From positions 248,001 to 312,000 of the forward strand of contig CAWJCH010000010.1 in assembly GCA_963841205.1 (NCBI GenBank): a stretch of 64,000 nucleotides of DNA. Direction: 5' to 3'. The translations under genes and the position numbers were made by a program. This document shows, in pieces, positions 44,699 to 55,859 of the stretch; positions within the stretch are counted from its first letter, which is position 1; every line of letters starts with the position of its first letter. Origin of the DNA: CAWAWP01 sp963841205. GTDB taxonomy: Bacteria; Chloroflexota; Ktedonobacteria; Ktedonobacterales; JADMIN01. Below the pieces are notes generated by a model. It did no database searches. It saw nothing but the letters and a program-made list of their open reading frames with translations, and was not told the DNA's origin.

Positions 44699-45469
44699 AT
44701 GCAACAGAACAGCAGCCTGCGTAACCGCTGGAACCCCAAGGGCCAGTGGATCCAGCTCGGCGTCCTCTCCGCCACCATCGTCACGCCGTTGCTCAGCCGC
44801 TGGAACGAGCTGCGCGCCGCCGAGCGCGCCCGCCTGCTGCGCGAAGAGGCCGAAGATCGCCTACGGGGCGCGCGTGCCCTGCTGCCGCAATCGCGCCGCG
44901 AAGCGCAGCACCGGATGGATGCCATCGTGCGCCAAGCCACCGACAAGGTCGCCAGCCCCACGCGATCGCGCCGACTCAGCAGCACCCTCTGGCTCACCGG
45001 CGCCGCAGTCGGCCTCGCCGTCGCTGGCGTCACCGCCTATATCATCGTGCGGCGCCAGATCGCCATCAACGTCAACGAACCCCTCGTGATCCTCCCCAGG
45101 CCCAGCCGCAACGGACACGACCAGCAGCAGGCCGCGTCCAACGCCGCGCCGAGGCCCACCTCCGCCCCCGCCGCCGACCATCCCGTCGCCGCCCTCGCCG
45201 AGCAGGCGTCCGCCGCGAGCACGCCCGACGCCGACGCCACGACCACCGCGACCGAAGAGGCCTCCCTGGGCTTCGCGGGCCCGGCGCAGGCCAAGTTCAT
45301 CGGCAACGTCCGCACGCTGGTCTTCCACGACGCCGACGCCAAGGACCTGCCCGCCGAAGAGAACCGCGTCTACTTCGCCAGCGCAGAAGAGGCCCGCCTC
45401 GCCGGCTATCGCCGCGACCGCGACGAAGTGGTGGGCAAGTCGGAGTCAGAGGTCCAGGCCACCGAATAG
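44699..45469 (+). CDS. Membrane protein with Cys-less Ada-like metal-binding fold
   Basis: 256 residues. A basic coiled N-terminus (35-85) and one helix (about 100-122, LWLTGAAVGLAVAGVTAYII), then an Ala/Pro-rich linker, and a C-terminal domain FIGNVRTLVFHDADAKDLPAEENRV...FASAEEARLAGYRRDRDE. This follows the Ada-type / nuclease-associated zinc motif (YxGNxxSxxFHxxxCxxLPxExNRxxFxSxxEAxxAGYxxCxxC) position by position, but every Cys is replaced; only the His remains. It probably keeps the fold without zinc. Role unknown. Confidence 0.65.
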   Translation: MQQNSSLRNRWNPKGQWIQLGVLSATIVTPLLSRWNELRAAERARLLREEAEDRLRGARALLPQSRREAQHRMDAIVRQATDKVASPTRSRRLSSTLWLTGAAVGLAVAGVTAYIIVRRQIAINVNEPLVILPRPSRNGHDQQQAASNAAPRPTSAPAADHPVAALAEQASAASTPDADATTTATEEASLGFAGPAQAKFIGNVRTLVFHDADAKDLPAEENRVYFASAEEARLAGYRRDRDEVVGKSESEVQATE

Positions 45470-45749
45470 TTCCAGTGTCTCTTCGGCCCCTTTCTCCATG
45501 CTTCGCCTAGCAGGATTGGCCCCGGCCTTTGGGCCGGGAAGCGGCCCCACCGACAACCAGCCACCAATCGGCTCACCACATCCCATGAAGTCGTCCAGCG
45601 CGATAGTAGCCGCATGCGCGACGGGCTTCAGTCCGCGCCCCGTGCCCCGGCACCGAAGCGCCTCGAGCGATCTTCTTCGCGAAAAAGACATACCCTCGCC
45701 GTAGGGGCCCTTCCCCCAACTAGGGGCTGGTAGGGGGTTAAGTTCCCCC

Positions 45750-46238
45750 TCACTCGACCGCCGGCGCCCCCAGGAACCGGTGGAGCAGCCGATCTAACGC
45801 CGCCATATCGAACGGCTTGTGCAGCACGGCGTCTGCCCCGGTGGCCTGCGCGCGACGAGGCCCCACCGCCGTCACGAGGATGATCGGCGGCGCCTTCCCG
45901 CCGTCCAGCGCCGCGTGCGCGTGTAGCGCGGCGATCAGCCCCGCCCCGTCGAGGTGTGGCATCATCAAATCGGTGATAACCAGCGCCGGAGGGTGAGCAC
46001 GCGCCAACTCCAGCGCCCGCGCGCCGTCGGCCGCCACCATCGACCTGAATCCCGCATGCTGCACCATCAGCGCCAGCGCCCCGGCGATTGGCTCCTCATC
46101 TTCCACGATCAACACGAGCGGGGCATCGTCCGCCGATGGCGCCGTCCGCCGCCAATCGTCGTCGGGCCTGGTCATCTCCTCCGCAAGGCGCACGCCCTCC
46201 GAACGGTCGCCATTCGCGCCCGTCTCGGCCTCACTCAC
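45750..46238 (-). CDS. Single-domain response regulator (KaiC operon, distal)
   Basis: 162 residues: a 40-residue polar N-terminus, then a canonical receiver (LIVEDEEP, acceptor Asp in VITDLMMP, Thr in LVTAVG, Lys in LHKPF). Starts with GTG overlapping the stop of the KaiC-like gene (GTGA), so the two are coupled. No output domain. Confidence 0.88.
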   Translation of the reverse strand: MSEAETGANGDRSEGVRLAEEMTRPDDDWRRTAPSADDAPLVLIVEDEEPIAGALALMVQHAGFRSMVAADGARALELARAHPPALVITDLMMPHLDGAGLIAALHAHAALDGGKAPPIILVTAVGPRRAQATGADAVLHKPFDMAALDRLLHRFLGAPAVE

Positions 46239-47908
46239 GGCCTGCCCTCCGGTTGATCGTTGTCCGTTCCACCATCACCGTTCTCCCGCGTCCCACGCGC
46301 GGTCCGCCGCGACGCCCGTCCCGCCTCGCCGCCCTCCACCGGGGTGCCCTCCGCCGGCGCGACGCCGCGCTCGGTCAGCGTCTCCGCCAACTCCACGGGC
46401 GACTCCACGAAGTGAATGCCCTCCGGCGCGCGAATCGCAAACTCGCGCACCGTGCTCAAGTCGTGGCTGGAGAAGCGCATCTTGATCACGGAAAGCAGGC
46501 GGATGAGACGTTCGTGCCGCTCAATTTGCCGCAGCAACAGCACGTTCTCCGCCATCACCGAGATCGGATTGCGGGAAAAATCCAGCTCAGGCGCGCTCGT
46601 CTGCGGAATCTCCTTCGTGAAGAGCGCCGTCACGTCGCGCTGACGCATCGCCTCCACCAGTGCCGCCAGATAATTATCGAGCCGGTGCGGATCGTCCGCC
46701 TCCGACACCGATCGCTCCAGCTCCGTCGCGCTATCCACCACCAGCCGCTTGGCGCGCATCGTCTCGATCTGCGACATCACCTGCTCGGCCACGATATCCG
46801 CGTTCAGCTCCACCGGCGCCCAGCGCAGCAGCGCCAGATTCCCGCCCGGCGAGAGCGCGCGGCGCAGGTGGTCGCCCAGCCCAAACGGCTGCGTCTTCAG
46901 CAGCAGCTGCAGCAGGCTCTCGCGAAAGCCGAGGAAAAGCGTCGGCTCGCCCGCCAGCGCCCCCGCCAGCGCGAAGTGAAGGCTGAGCAGCGTCTTGCCG
47001 GTGCCGATGCTGCCCACTATCAGCGTGCTCGTCCCGCGGGTGAGGCCGCCGCCCAATAGCTCATCCAACTCCGGGATGCCGAAGATCGCCCGCCCCTCCG
47101 ATTCCGCCGACTGGCCCAGCGCCTCCGCGGGGATGTCACCGTAGACCAGCTCGCCCGAACGGCTGCCCGCCGTCGTCGCCGTCACGCGCGTCTCCAACCG
47201 CGGATAGATCACCACGCCCTCGTCGGTCAGCGCCAGCCCGTGCAGCCCGTCCAACGGCGCCGAGCCACGCATCTTGATCACCTCGATGCCCCGCCACTGC
47301 CGCACGCCGCTCAGGTCGAAGCGCAGCCCCAAGATCACGTCACCCGTCGTCGCCTCCGGGAAGAAGGCCGGATCGCGCGGATCGGCCTCGCTCGTGATGA
47401 TCGTCGTCGCCCCCAGCACGCTCAGCGTCGTCCCCACGTCGTAGAGGAACTGCCGCGCCTGCTGCGGATCGCTGCTCGCGCCGCGCACCCCACGGAAGCC
47501 GTCCAGCACGACGAACCCCGCGCGCCGCCGCTTCGCCTCCGCCACTAGCTCGTCGGCCGTCGTCTCCAGCCCGCCGGAGAGGAACTGTTGCAGGCTAAGA
47601 AACTCGATGTTCTCCCCTACCAGATCCTCGTCGAAGAACTTGAACGAGCTTAAGTGGGCGATCAGTTTGCTCGTCGGCTCCGAGAGCGCCGTCAGCACCA
47701 TCGTGCGCCGACCCCGTCGCGCCGCCGCGAACGCCATGTGGTTCGCCAGCGTCGTCTTGCCGCTGCCGGGAGGCCCCACGATGATCACCAGCGCGCCGCG
47801 CGGGATGCCGCCGCCCAGTACCATATCCAGGTTGGGGACGCCGGTCGGATCTGCCGGCGGCAGGGTCGCGACCTCGTCGCCGTTGAGTGCGGTTCGTTCC
47901 GTGTTCAC
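46235..47908 (-). CDS. KaiC-family two-domain ATPase
   Basis: 557 residues with two RecA-like domains. Domain 1: Walker A GPPGSGKTT, Walker B region FVVLDGFRG. Domain 2: Walker A GSIGTGKTL, FRES motif (LGFRESLL), Walker B LVVDSATEL, then VIKMRFSSHDLSTVREF near the C-terminus. KaiC usually has a catalytic Glu pair in both halves; domain 1 reads ALSEPTSKL and keeps one. Starts at GTG 47908 with GGAGGGGGAGGC upstream. Flanked on both sides in the same operon by single-domain response regulators. There are no kaiA or kaiB genes, so a non-clock signalling switch is more likely. Confidence 0.88.
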   Translation of the reverse strand: MNTERTALNGDEVATLPPADPTGVPNLDMVLGGGIPRGALVIIVGPPGSGKTTLANHMAFAAARRGRRTMVLTALSEPTSKLIAHLSSFKFFDEDLVGENIEFLSLQQFLSGGLETTADELVAEAKRRRAGFVVLDGFRGVRGASSDPQQARQFLYDVGTTLSVLGATTIITSEADPRDPAFFPEATTGDVILGLRFDLSGVRQWRGIEVIKMRGSAPLDGLHGLALTDEGVVIYPRLETRVTATTAGSRSGELVYGDIPAEALGQSAESEGRAIFGIPELDELLGGGLTRGTSTLIVGSIGTGKTLLSLHFALAGALAGEPTLFLGFRESLLQLLLKTQPFGLGDHLRRALSPGGNLALLRWAPVELNADIVAEQVMSQIETMRAKRLVVDSATELERSVSEADDPHRLDNYLAALVEAMRQRDVTALFTKEIPQTSAPELDFSRNPISVMAENVLLLRQIERHERLIRLLSVIKMRFSSHDLSTVREFAIRAPEGIHFVESPVELAETLTERGVAPAEGTPVEGGEAGRASRRTARGTRENGDGGTDNDQPEGRP

Positions 47909-48046
47909 GCCTCCCCCTTCCCGCTGCTCCGGGTCCCGTCACCCTTCTCACCATGCGGCGCGGCGCGGCATGCCGCACGGCGAACGCTTTCTCCCCATCA
48001 TATTCCACCCCGCAAACAGCTACGCTCGCTGTGGTGATGGGCCACC

Positions 48047-48463
48047 TCATCGCGGCGCGTCGGGCGGACCAAGAAACCGGCGCAACAGCGCCTCCACCTC
48101 CTCGATGTCGAACGGCTTGCGCAGGATCGCGTCGGCCTCGGCGATCCGCGCCATGCGCCCATATGCGGCGGTCATCAGCACGACGGGGATGCTCCTCAGT
48201 CCGTCGTTGCTCGCATCCTCGCGCAGCGCGCGGATCAGATCGGCGCCGCTCATCTGCGGCATCATCAGATCGGTAATCACCAGCGCGGGATGCTGTGTCA
48301 GCACCATCTCCAGCGCCTCGCGTCCGTGCGCCGCCACAACTGGCGCATACCCCGCGTCAGCGATAATGAACGCCAGCGCGTCCGCGATCGGCGCTTCGTC
48401 CTCCGCAATCAGCACCAGCTTCCGATGCGCCGCCGGTGAGGGTCGCTCCGGCTCGTCAGGCAT
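48047..48463 (-). CDS. Single-domain response regulator (KaiC operon, proximal)
   Basis: 138 residues from ATG 48463 (GGGAGGGG upstream). Canonical receiver: LIAEDEAP, Asp in VITDLMMP, Thr in LMTAAYG, Lys in LRKPFD. Closely similar to the regulator at the other end of the operon, evidently a duplication. 138 bp before the KaiC-like gene. Confidence 0.88.
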   Translation of the reverse strand: MPDEPERPSPAAHRKLVLIAEDEAPIADALAFIIADAGYAPVVAAHGREALEMVLTQHPALVITDLMMPQMSGADLIRALREDASNDGLRSIPVVLMTAAYGRMARIAEADAILRKPFDIEEVEALLRRFLGPPDAPR

Positions 48464-48839
48464 CAACTGACCCCTCCCCTGTGGCGTCGCCGGCGTCGAT
48501 GGAAGAGCGTGTCCGTCTCGCACGCCTGTCACGCCCGGCACGCCCGGCACGCCCGGCACGAGACCGCAAACATCCTTGACAACAACTCCCACACTGCCGC
48601 GCGTGCGGGCGCAGCCGACAACCGTCACCGGCTTTGTAGCATCGCCGCACAGCAGCTGCAACGGCGCGCCAGGCGCCACCTGTGCCGTGTCGTCACCGCC
48701 AGGGCAGCATAATGCATGCCCGAATCGGCCCCGACCGTGGCGTCTTCGATTGCGAGCGCGGCGGTTCGCATGCTACGCTGTGGATCGCTTTGGCGCAGCG
48801 CATCCCGATCCGCCTCGGCGCCGACCAAGGAGGCCTCCT
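48464..48839. other. Divergent spacer with short tandem repeat
   Basis: 376 bp without a gene. CACGCCCGG occurs three to four times in tandem around 48530-48558. Promoters for the two flanking operons are presumably here but I cannot place them. Confidence 0.4.
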
Positions 48840-50566
<1,727 letters not shown>

Positions 50567-50679
50567 CCTCGCCAACTCCGGAGTAGTGGCAGGCTGATCG
50601 CCAGGCGAGGCTCCTGTCCACACACAGCGCGTCATGCGGTCCGCCTCACCCTGCCTTCTCGGGCTGATCGGCGATCGTC

Positions 50680-50738
50680 GACGATCATCGACGATCATCG
50701 ACGATCATCGGCGATTCGTCGACGATCATCGACGATCA
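50680..50738. repeat. 10-bp tandem repeat ACGATCATCG
   Basis: About five copies, one degenerate, at the 3' end of the minus-strand membrane protein gene; they encode its Asp-Asp-Arg-rich tail. Confidence 0.8.
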
Positions 50739-51085
50739 GGAGTGTCACGAGCACCGCTTCGATCACGACGTTGAGGTACCCGATGGGCTCTCGATTGTGC
50801 GCGAGGATGAATCACAGCAGAAGCGTCAGGGCCGTATAGGCAATGAAGACCAAGCGGACCACGCGCCGCACTGGATGCAACCGTGGCGCATTCAGCGCCG
50901 TGATCAGAACGAGGTAGCCAAGCGCGTTGCAGGTAGAACAACAGCGGAAACGGCCGTAGGCTGGGAGGACCAAGCGAGATCCCCACGAGGAGATGAATGC
51001 AGGCCGCTGCCAACGCCAATACCACGATTCCCGCTTCCAGCGGATCGACATGCGCCAACGCTCGACCCTGCTTTGCTTGATTCAT
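50695..51085 (-). pseudogene. Small four-helix membrane protein, one frameshift and one in-frame TGA
   Basis: Start ATG 51085 with AGGAGG 7 nt upstream. Reads AGIVVLALAAACIHLLVGIS, FPLLFYL, then after one extra base NALGYLVLITALNAP, VVRLVFIAYTALTLLL, TGA (50812-50814) at a place where Trp fits, and FILAHNREPIGYLNVVIEAV to a stop at 50695. About 128 residues if corrected. Topology of four helices; function unknown. The tail is made by the 10-bp repeat. Confidence 0.5.
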
Positions 51086-51798
51086 CACCAACCTCCTCCC
51101 CCTGGGATGCCGCGCCGATGTCAATTCGCGGCCTGCTCTTGCAAGCCCGCTCGCTCTTCGCGATGGGCCACGCTCGCCCATTCAGAGTGCCAGGAGAAGC
51201 TTGCACGAGTGTCACTCCACGTGACCTGACGCTTCCCACTTTTGCGCGCTCGGCCAATGCCAAAGGCACCCTCAGGGAGGAGGAAACAGAAGGCACGGAG
51301 CTCCCTCGAATGCATTCTCGAATACATTGATGAGTCCGACACTCCAGCACTTGCGCCGCCCACCCTTGCGCGCTATACTGTCCCAGATCACTTGTTCCCG
51401 ACCTACCCACCCCTCACCTCCCTCACAACGCAATCACCCCCTTCCCACTTCCGCCCCCATACGCCTCACCTCTTGAGGATTCCGCCATGGATGCCATCGC
51501 CACACTTGCCGCGTCCCGCATCGCGCCCGCGTACAAGCGCCTCCGCGCAGCTTGCGCTGCCACTTCCGCGTTGCGCCACGCTTCCGCCCCTGCGGGCCGT
51601 TTCTCCCCCCTTGGATTCGCCGCTGAAGCCCCGATCAAAATGCAAAAGCGGAAGGAAACGGAAAGAGATCGCGCGCCGCGATCTTCGGCGACATCGAGAC
51701 ACCACGACGTAGTATGACGGGGGTTAAGGCGCGGGTCGGCGGCCAAGCTATCACTCGGTTGCGCGGGCGTGGATCGAGGTCAGAGAAGCGACAGCACC
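51086..51798. other. Intergenic region, no gene seen
   Basis: About 710 bp holding the second copy of the dispersed repeat (51631-51670) and a TATACT at 51374-51379. No frame with conserved features. Confidence 0.5.
51631..51670 (-). repeat. Dispersed repeat, copy 2 (partner at 4685-4726)
   Basis: Inverted relative to copy 1, about 90% identical over 40 bp, including AAGCGGAAGGAAACGGAAA. Confidence 0.7.
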
Positions 51799-52389
51799 AT
51801 GAGAACGCTATTGCTCGTCAGGCACTCGATGGTTGAGGCGCGACCAGGCGTGCCCGCGAGCGACTGGCGCCTCAGCGCTGAGGGGCGCGCCCGCGCCGCG
51901 CAGTTGGCCGCGCACCTCGTGCCATACGCACCGTCTCGCCTCGTCAGCAGCCTCGAGCCGAAGGCCGTCGAGACCGCTGCCATCCTAGGAAAGCGCCTGG
52001 GGCTTGGCGTCGAGATCGTGCCAGGCCTGCATGAACACGAGCGTCGCTCAGTGCCGTACCTCGGCGCGGAGGCGTTCGCAGCGGCCATCACCCGCTTTTT
52101 CGCCACTCCGCAAGAACGGGTCTTTGGCCAAGAATCCGCCGCTGAGGCGCTGGGACGATTCGCCGGCGCGCTCCACGATATCACGGCGTCCCACGCGGCT
52201 CGTGGCCCACAGGCTATACTGATCGTGACGCACGGTACCGTCCTCTCGCTCTATGCCGCCGCCGCAACGGGAGCCGACGCGCACGGCTTGTGGCAGGCCT
52301 TGGATCTCCCCGCCCTCGTCGTGCTCGCGTCGACGGACGAGCCGGCTCGCCCATATGGGATGCGCGAGATCTGGTCGCCAGCCACCTGA
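51799..52389 (+). CDS. Histidine phosphatase superfamily protein (phosphoglycerate mutase-like)
   Basis: 196 residues. The catalytic motif is LLVRHSMVE at the N-terminus (R-H-S in place of R-H-G), later Arg/Glu and the second His in LIVTHGTVLSLY. Length fits small cobC/GpmB-like phosphatases. Substrate unknown; lies just upstream of radA on the same strand, 88 bp apart. Confidence 0.82.
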   Translation: MRTLLLVRHSMVEARPGVPASDWRLSAEGRARAAQLAAHLVPYAPSRLVSSLEPKAVETAAILGKRLGLGVEIVPGLHEHERRSVPYLGAEAFAAAITRFFATPQERVFGQESAAEALGRFAGALHDITASHAARGPQAILIVTHGTVLSLYAAAATGADAHGLWQALDLPALVVLASTDEPARPYGMREIWSPAT

Positions 52390-52476
52390 TGCAGACACAT
52401 AGGCAACCAGCCATCACTCACGGCGCTCTCCTTTGGCGCGAAACATGCTGCACTCTTGCCATACATCGAGGAGCTT

Positions 52477-55377
52477 ATGCCCAAGACTCACACCAAATTC
52501 GTCTGCCAACAATGCGGCTTCGAAAGCACGAAATTCCTCGGTCGCTGCCCCGACTGCAACGAGTGGAACAGCCTCGTCGAGACGGCCGTAGACTCGCCGA
52601 ACGGCAAAAGCGGCGCCAACGGCTCCGGCCGCGTGGCGACCCTCGCGCGCGGCGGCCACGCCGAAGCGATCCCGCTGCCTCAGATCGAGATCCTCAACAG
52701 CCGCCGGCTCGTCACCGGCTCGCCAGAGCTAGACCGCGTCCTCGGCGGCGGCATCGTCCCTGGCTCGCTCGTGCTGCTCGCCGGTGAGCCGGGCATCGGG
52801 AAGTGCCTCACCGGAGACATGCGCGTGCTCGATCCGCTTTCGGGAGAGTTCTTGCCCATCGCGGAATGGGCTGAGTCGCAACGCCCCGTCCTCGCGCTTG
52901 ACGAGACGAGCCATCGGTTGTCGCCACATTCGGTGTCCGTATTCCATGACCAAGGCGTAAAGCCAATCGTGGAGGTTCGGACGAGAATGGGGCGTATCCT
53001 GCGTTGTACGCCAAATCATCCCGTACTCACTCCGGATGGATGGTGTGCCATCGGCGAGCTTTCGACTGGCTCTCGCCTCGCTGCGCCGCGCACACTGCCA
53101 TTCTTTGGACACGAGGCGATGGCCGAGGAGGAGGTCAAGCTCATCGCGTATGTGCTGGCAGACGGGTCGGCGCAGAGCGGTATCGTCGTGACCAACGCTA
53201 TTCCTAAGGTGGAGGCCGAATTAAGCGAAATCGCCGCTTATTATGGGATGACGCTCAGGGCCTACCAGAAAATCAATGGCCGAGCCAAACACTATCATTT
53301 CGTCCACCCCAACGGTCACAGGGCCAAGGCACGGGTAGAGATCGCTGCGGCGCTCAGGCGGGTACATGCAACGCTCGGCAAGAGCTGGACGCAGTGGGCG
53401 CGGGAAGCAGGTGTGAGTGAGGCGATGCTCAACGCCTGGAGACGCGGGGAGTGCGCCCCAAGCGAAGGCGAGTTACAGCGTTTGGCCGATGCCGCCGGAG
53501 TCCCATTAGACTCCTTTGCTCCCGAGTTCCGCCATCGTGCCGAGATGGTTACGCCAGTTGCGCGCCTGTTGGAATTGGTAGGGGTGCGCTTCTCAACGGC
53601 GAAGTCCAAGGCGGTCCCACGCTGCATCTTCCGCCTGCCGCGCGAGCAGATGGCGATCTTCCTGAGGACGCTCTTCACCTGTGATGGCTCGGTCTACATC
53701 AGCCAGCGAGGACTGGCCGGCGTCTCGTATGCCACAATCAGTGCTCGTTTAGCCCAGGATATTCAACATCTGCTCCTGCGGTTCGGCTTCATCACCAAGC
53801 TGCGTACGAAGCCGATGTTGGTCAAGGGGGAGCAGTACACGGCGTACGAGATTCAATTGCTCGGCGTCCTACTGGTCAAGAGATTCCTCAGCGAAATCGG
53901 CATTTTGGGACGGGAGGAGGCGAAGGCGAGGATCGAGCAACTGCCAACTCCAACGCTCCCCTCTACGCACTTCGACACTATCCCGACCGGTTCCAACTTC
54001 TGGGAGCACGTGCGCGACTTGGTAGGAGAGGTCTCATTCAAGGCGATGTCACGAGCAGCGGGGGTGACGATACATGGCAGTCGCGTTGTCGGCCCACTTG
54101 CGCACACAACGGTCGTCGCCATCGCGGAAGCATATCCCTCGCCACTCATGCAAAGGCTCACGCATAGCGACGTGTATTGGGATGAGATCGAGGTGATTCT
54201 CCCGGCGGGCGAGGAGCCCGTCTACGATCTCACGATACCCGACGCGGCGAACTTCGTGGCCAACGATCTCATCGTCCACAACTCCAGCCTGCTCTTGCAG
54301 GTCGCGGGCGATGTCGCCCTGCAATCCGGCGGCGAGGTGCTCTACGTCTCCGCCGAAGAATCCGCCCAGCAGGTCAAGCTGCGCGCCGAGCGCCTCGGCA
54401 TCTCCACCGAGCGCCTCCTGCTGCTGCCGGAGACCGAGCTCGAGGCCATCGTCGAGATCGCCGAGCGCATCAAGCCCGCCCTCGTCATCGTCGACTCGAT
54501 CCAGACCGTCGCCTCGTCGCAGATCGCCTCCGCCCCCGGCAGCATCAGTCAGGTGCGCGACTGCACCCTCCGCCTGATGCACCTCGCCAAGGGCGCCGGT
54601 GTCCCGATCTGCATCATCGGCCACGTCACCAAAGAGGGCACCGTCGCCGGCCCTCGTGCCCTGGAGCACATCGTCGACGCCGTGCTCTACCTCGAGGGCG
54701 AGCGCTTCCACGCCTACCGCCTGCTGCGCGGCGCCAAGAATCGCTTCGGCGCCACCCACGAGGTCGGCGTCTTCGAGATGCGCGGCGAGGGCATGGTCGA
54801 TGTCGAGAACCCCTCCGCCCTCTTCCTCGCCGATCACAGCGGCCAACACAGCGGCTCCGCCGTCATCGTCAGCATGGAGGGCACGCGACCCCTGCTCGTC
54901 GAGGTCCAGGCCCTCGCCTCCACCACCAGCTTCGGCACCCCGCGCTGCACCACCAACGGCCTCGACCAGACCCGCGTGCTGATGCTGCTCGCCGTCCTCA
55001 CCAAGCGCGTCGGCCTCGCCCTCGGCAACCAGGACGTCTACGTCAACGTCGCCGGCGGCTTCTCCCTCGACGAGCCCGCCGTCGATCTCGGCGTCGCCGC
55101 CGCCATCGCCTCCAGCTTCCGCGAGCAGCGCATCTCCCCCGAGACCGTCCTCATCGGCGAAGTCGGCCTCGGCGGCGAGCTGCGCGGCGTCACCCGCGTC
55201 GAGGCGCGCGTCCGCGAGGCCGCCAAGCTCGGTTTCAAGCGCGTCGTGCTGCCGCGCTCCGGCGCCGGCGGCCAGCGCGGCGAACTCACCGCCTCCGGCG
55301 CGGCGAACGGTATCGAGTTGCGCTACGCATCCACTCTGGCTGATGCACTGGCACTCGCACTCGTGGAGGGCGTATAG
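52477..55377 (+). CDS. radA: DNA repair protein RadA, interrupted by an intein
   Basis: 966 residues from ATG 52477 (GAGGAG upstream); 473 after intein removal, close to the usual 455. Zinc finger CQQCGFESTKFLGRCPDC, Walker A split as GEPGIGK / SSLLLQ, KNRFG motif (LRGAKNRFGATHEVG) and a Lon-protease-like C-terminal domain (NVAGGFSLDEPAVDLGVAAA). RadA is a RecA-like helicase for branch migration in recombination. The protein is inactive until splicing restores the P-loop Lys-Ser bond. Confidence 0.95.
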   Translation: MPKTHTKFVCQQCGFESTKFLGRCPDCNEWNSLVETAVDSPNGKSGANGSGRVATLARGGHAEAIPLPQIEILNSRRLVTGSPELDRVLGGGIVPGSLVLLAGEPGIGKCLTGDMRVLDPLSGEFLPIAEWAESQRPVLALDETSHRLSPHSVSVFHDQGVKPIVEVRTRMGRILRCTPNHPVLTPDGWCAIGELSTGSRLAAPRTLPFFGHEAMAEEEVKLIAYVLADGSAQSGIVVTNAIPKVEAELSEIAAYYGMTLRAYQKINGRAKHYHFVHPNGHRAKARVEIAAALRRVHATLGKSWTQWAREAGVSEAMLNAWRRGECAPSEGELQRLADAAGVPLDSFAPEFRHRAEMVTPVARLLELVGVRFSTAKSKAVPRCIFRLPREQMAIFLRTLFTCDGSVYISQRGLAGVSYATISARLAQDIQHLLLRFGFITKLRTKPMLVKGEQYTAYEIQLLGVLLVKRFLSEIGILGREEAKARIEQLPTPTLPSTHFDTIPTGSNFWEHVRDLVGEVSFKAMSRAAGVTIHGSRVVGPLAHTTVVAIAEAYPSPLMQRLTHSDVYWDEIEVILPAGEEPVYDLTIPDAANFVANDLIVHNSSLLLQVAGDVALQSGGEVLYVSAEESAQQVKLRAERLGISTERLLLLPETELEAIVEIAERIKPALVIVDSIQTVASSQIASAPGSISQVRDCTLRLMHLAKGAGVPICIIGHVTKEGTVAGPRALEHIVDAVLYLEGERFHAYRLLRGAKNRFGATHEVGVFEMRGEGMVDVENPSALFLADHSGQHSGSAVIVSMEGTRPLLVEVQALASTTSFGTPRCTTNGLDQTRVLMLLAVLTKRVGLALGNQDVYVNVAGGFSLDEPAVDLGVAAAIASSFREQRISPETVLIGEVGLGGELRGVTRVEARVREAAKLGFKRVVLPRSGAGGQRGELTASGAANGIELRYASTLADALALALVEGV
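52804..54282 (+). other. Intein in RadA P-loop, with LAGLIDADG-type endonuclease and HTH insert
   Basis: 493 residues from Cys (CLTGDMRVL, block A) to Asn (FVANDLIVHN, block G), followed by Ser as the +1 nucleophile. Block B is RILRCTPNHPVLT (His), block F VYDLTIPDAANF. DOD endonuclease motifs are KLIAYVLADGSAQS and LRTLFTCDGSVY. Between and after them lie HTH-like stretches (WTQWAREAGVSEAMLNAW; FKAMSRAAGVTIHGS). Splicing residues are complete, so it should be active. Its GC content is visibly lower than the surrounding extein, in line with recent arrival. Confidence 0.93.
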
Positions 55378-55859
55378 TGAGCGACGAGTCCCAACATGCC
55401 ATACTTGGTTTGCGTCCGGCCCGCGCACGGCGATCTCATGACGAGACGCAGCGCTGGCGCGGGGCTGAGAGAGCGCGAAAGGAGGCGCCATCGTCGCGTA
55501 TGCTCGCACGCGTAGCCAGGTGACGTACCTCTTGGAGCGCGTGAGAAGTGCGACTCTTACGTATTTATAAGGTATCCGTGAGCATTCTCTAGTAGAGTGT
55601 CTCTCGTAACGCTCGTGCGGGATTGAGTTGTTCGTTCGCGGCCGGCAGCGTGTCTCTCGTCACCATGCCCTCGTGTCAGTCTCACCCGATTGACGACGGG
55701 CGCTCTCGGCGATTCCACACACTCCGCAGGAATTATCCGCGTCGCGTCTGCGGCGCACGCTCGACGGCAGTTCGCCAGCTCAAGGCCCGCCTCCATGCGC
55801 CCCATCGGCGTATGGCACAACCCGCGAGTACCGCATCCCAGTGCTCGGAGGAGGACGGC
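55378..55859. other. Intergenic region, no gene seen
   Basis: About 480 bp. A short AT-richer stretch near 55555-55600 (TTACGTATTTATAAGG, then CTCTAGTAGAG hairpin) may hold the promoter of the PIN/TRAM gene. Confidence 0.35.

Noticed and set aside
46235..47908. Circadian clock locus
   Set aside because: No kaiA or kaiB genes in the window, and the neighbours are response regulators.
54049..55509. 486-codon minus-strand frame with G/D/E-rich sequence
   Set aside because: Antisense shadow of radA.
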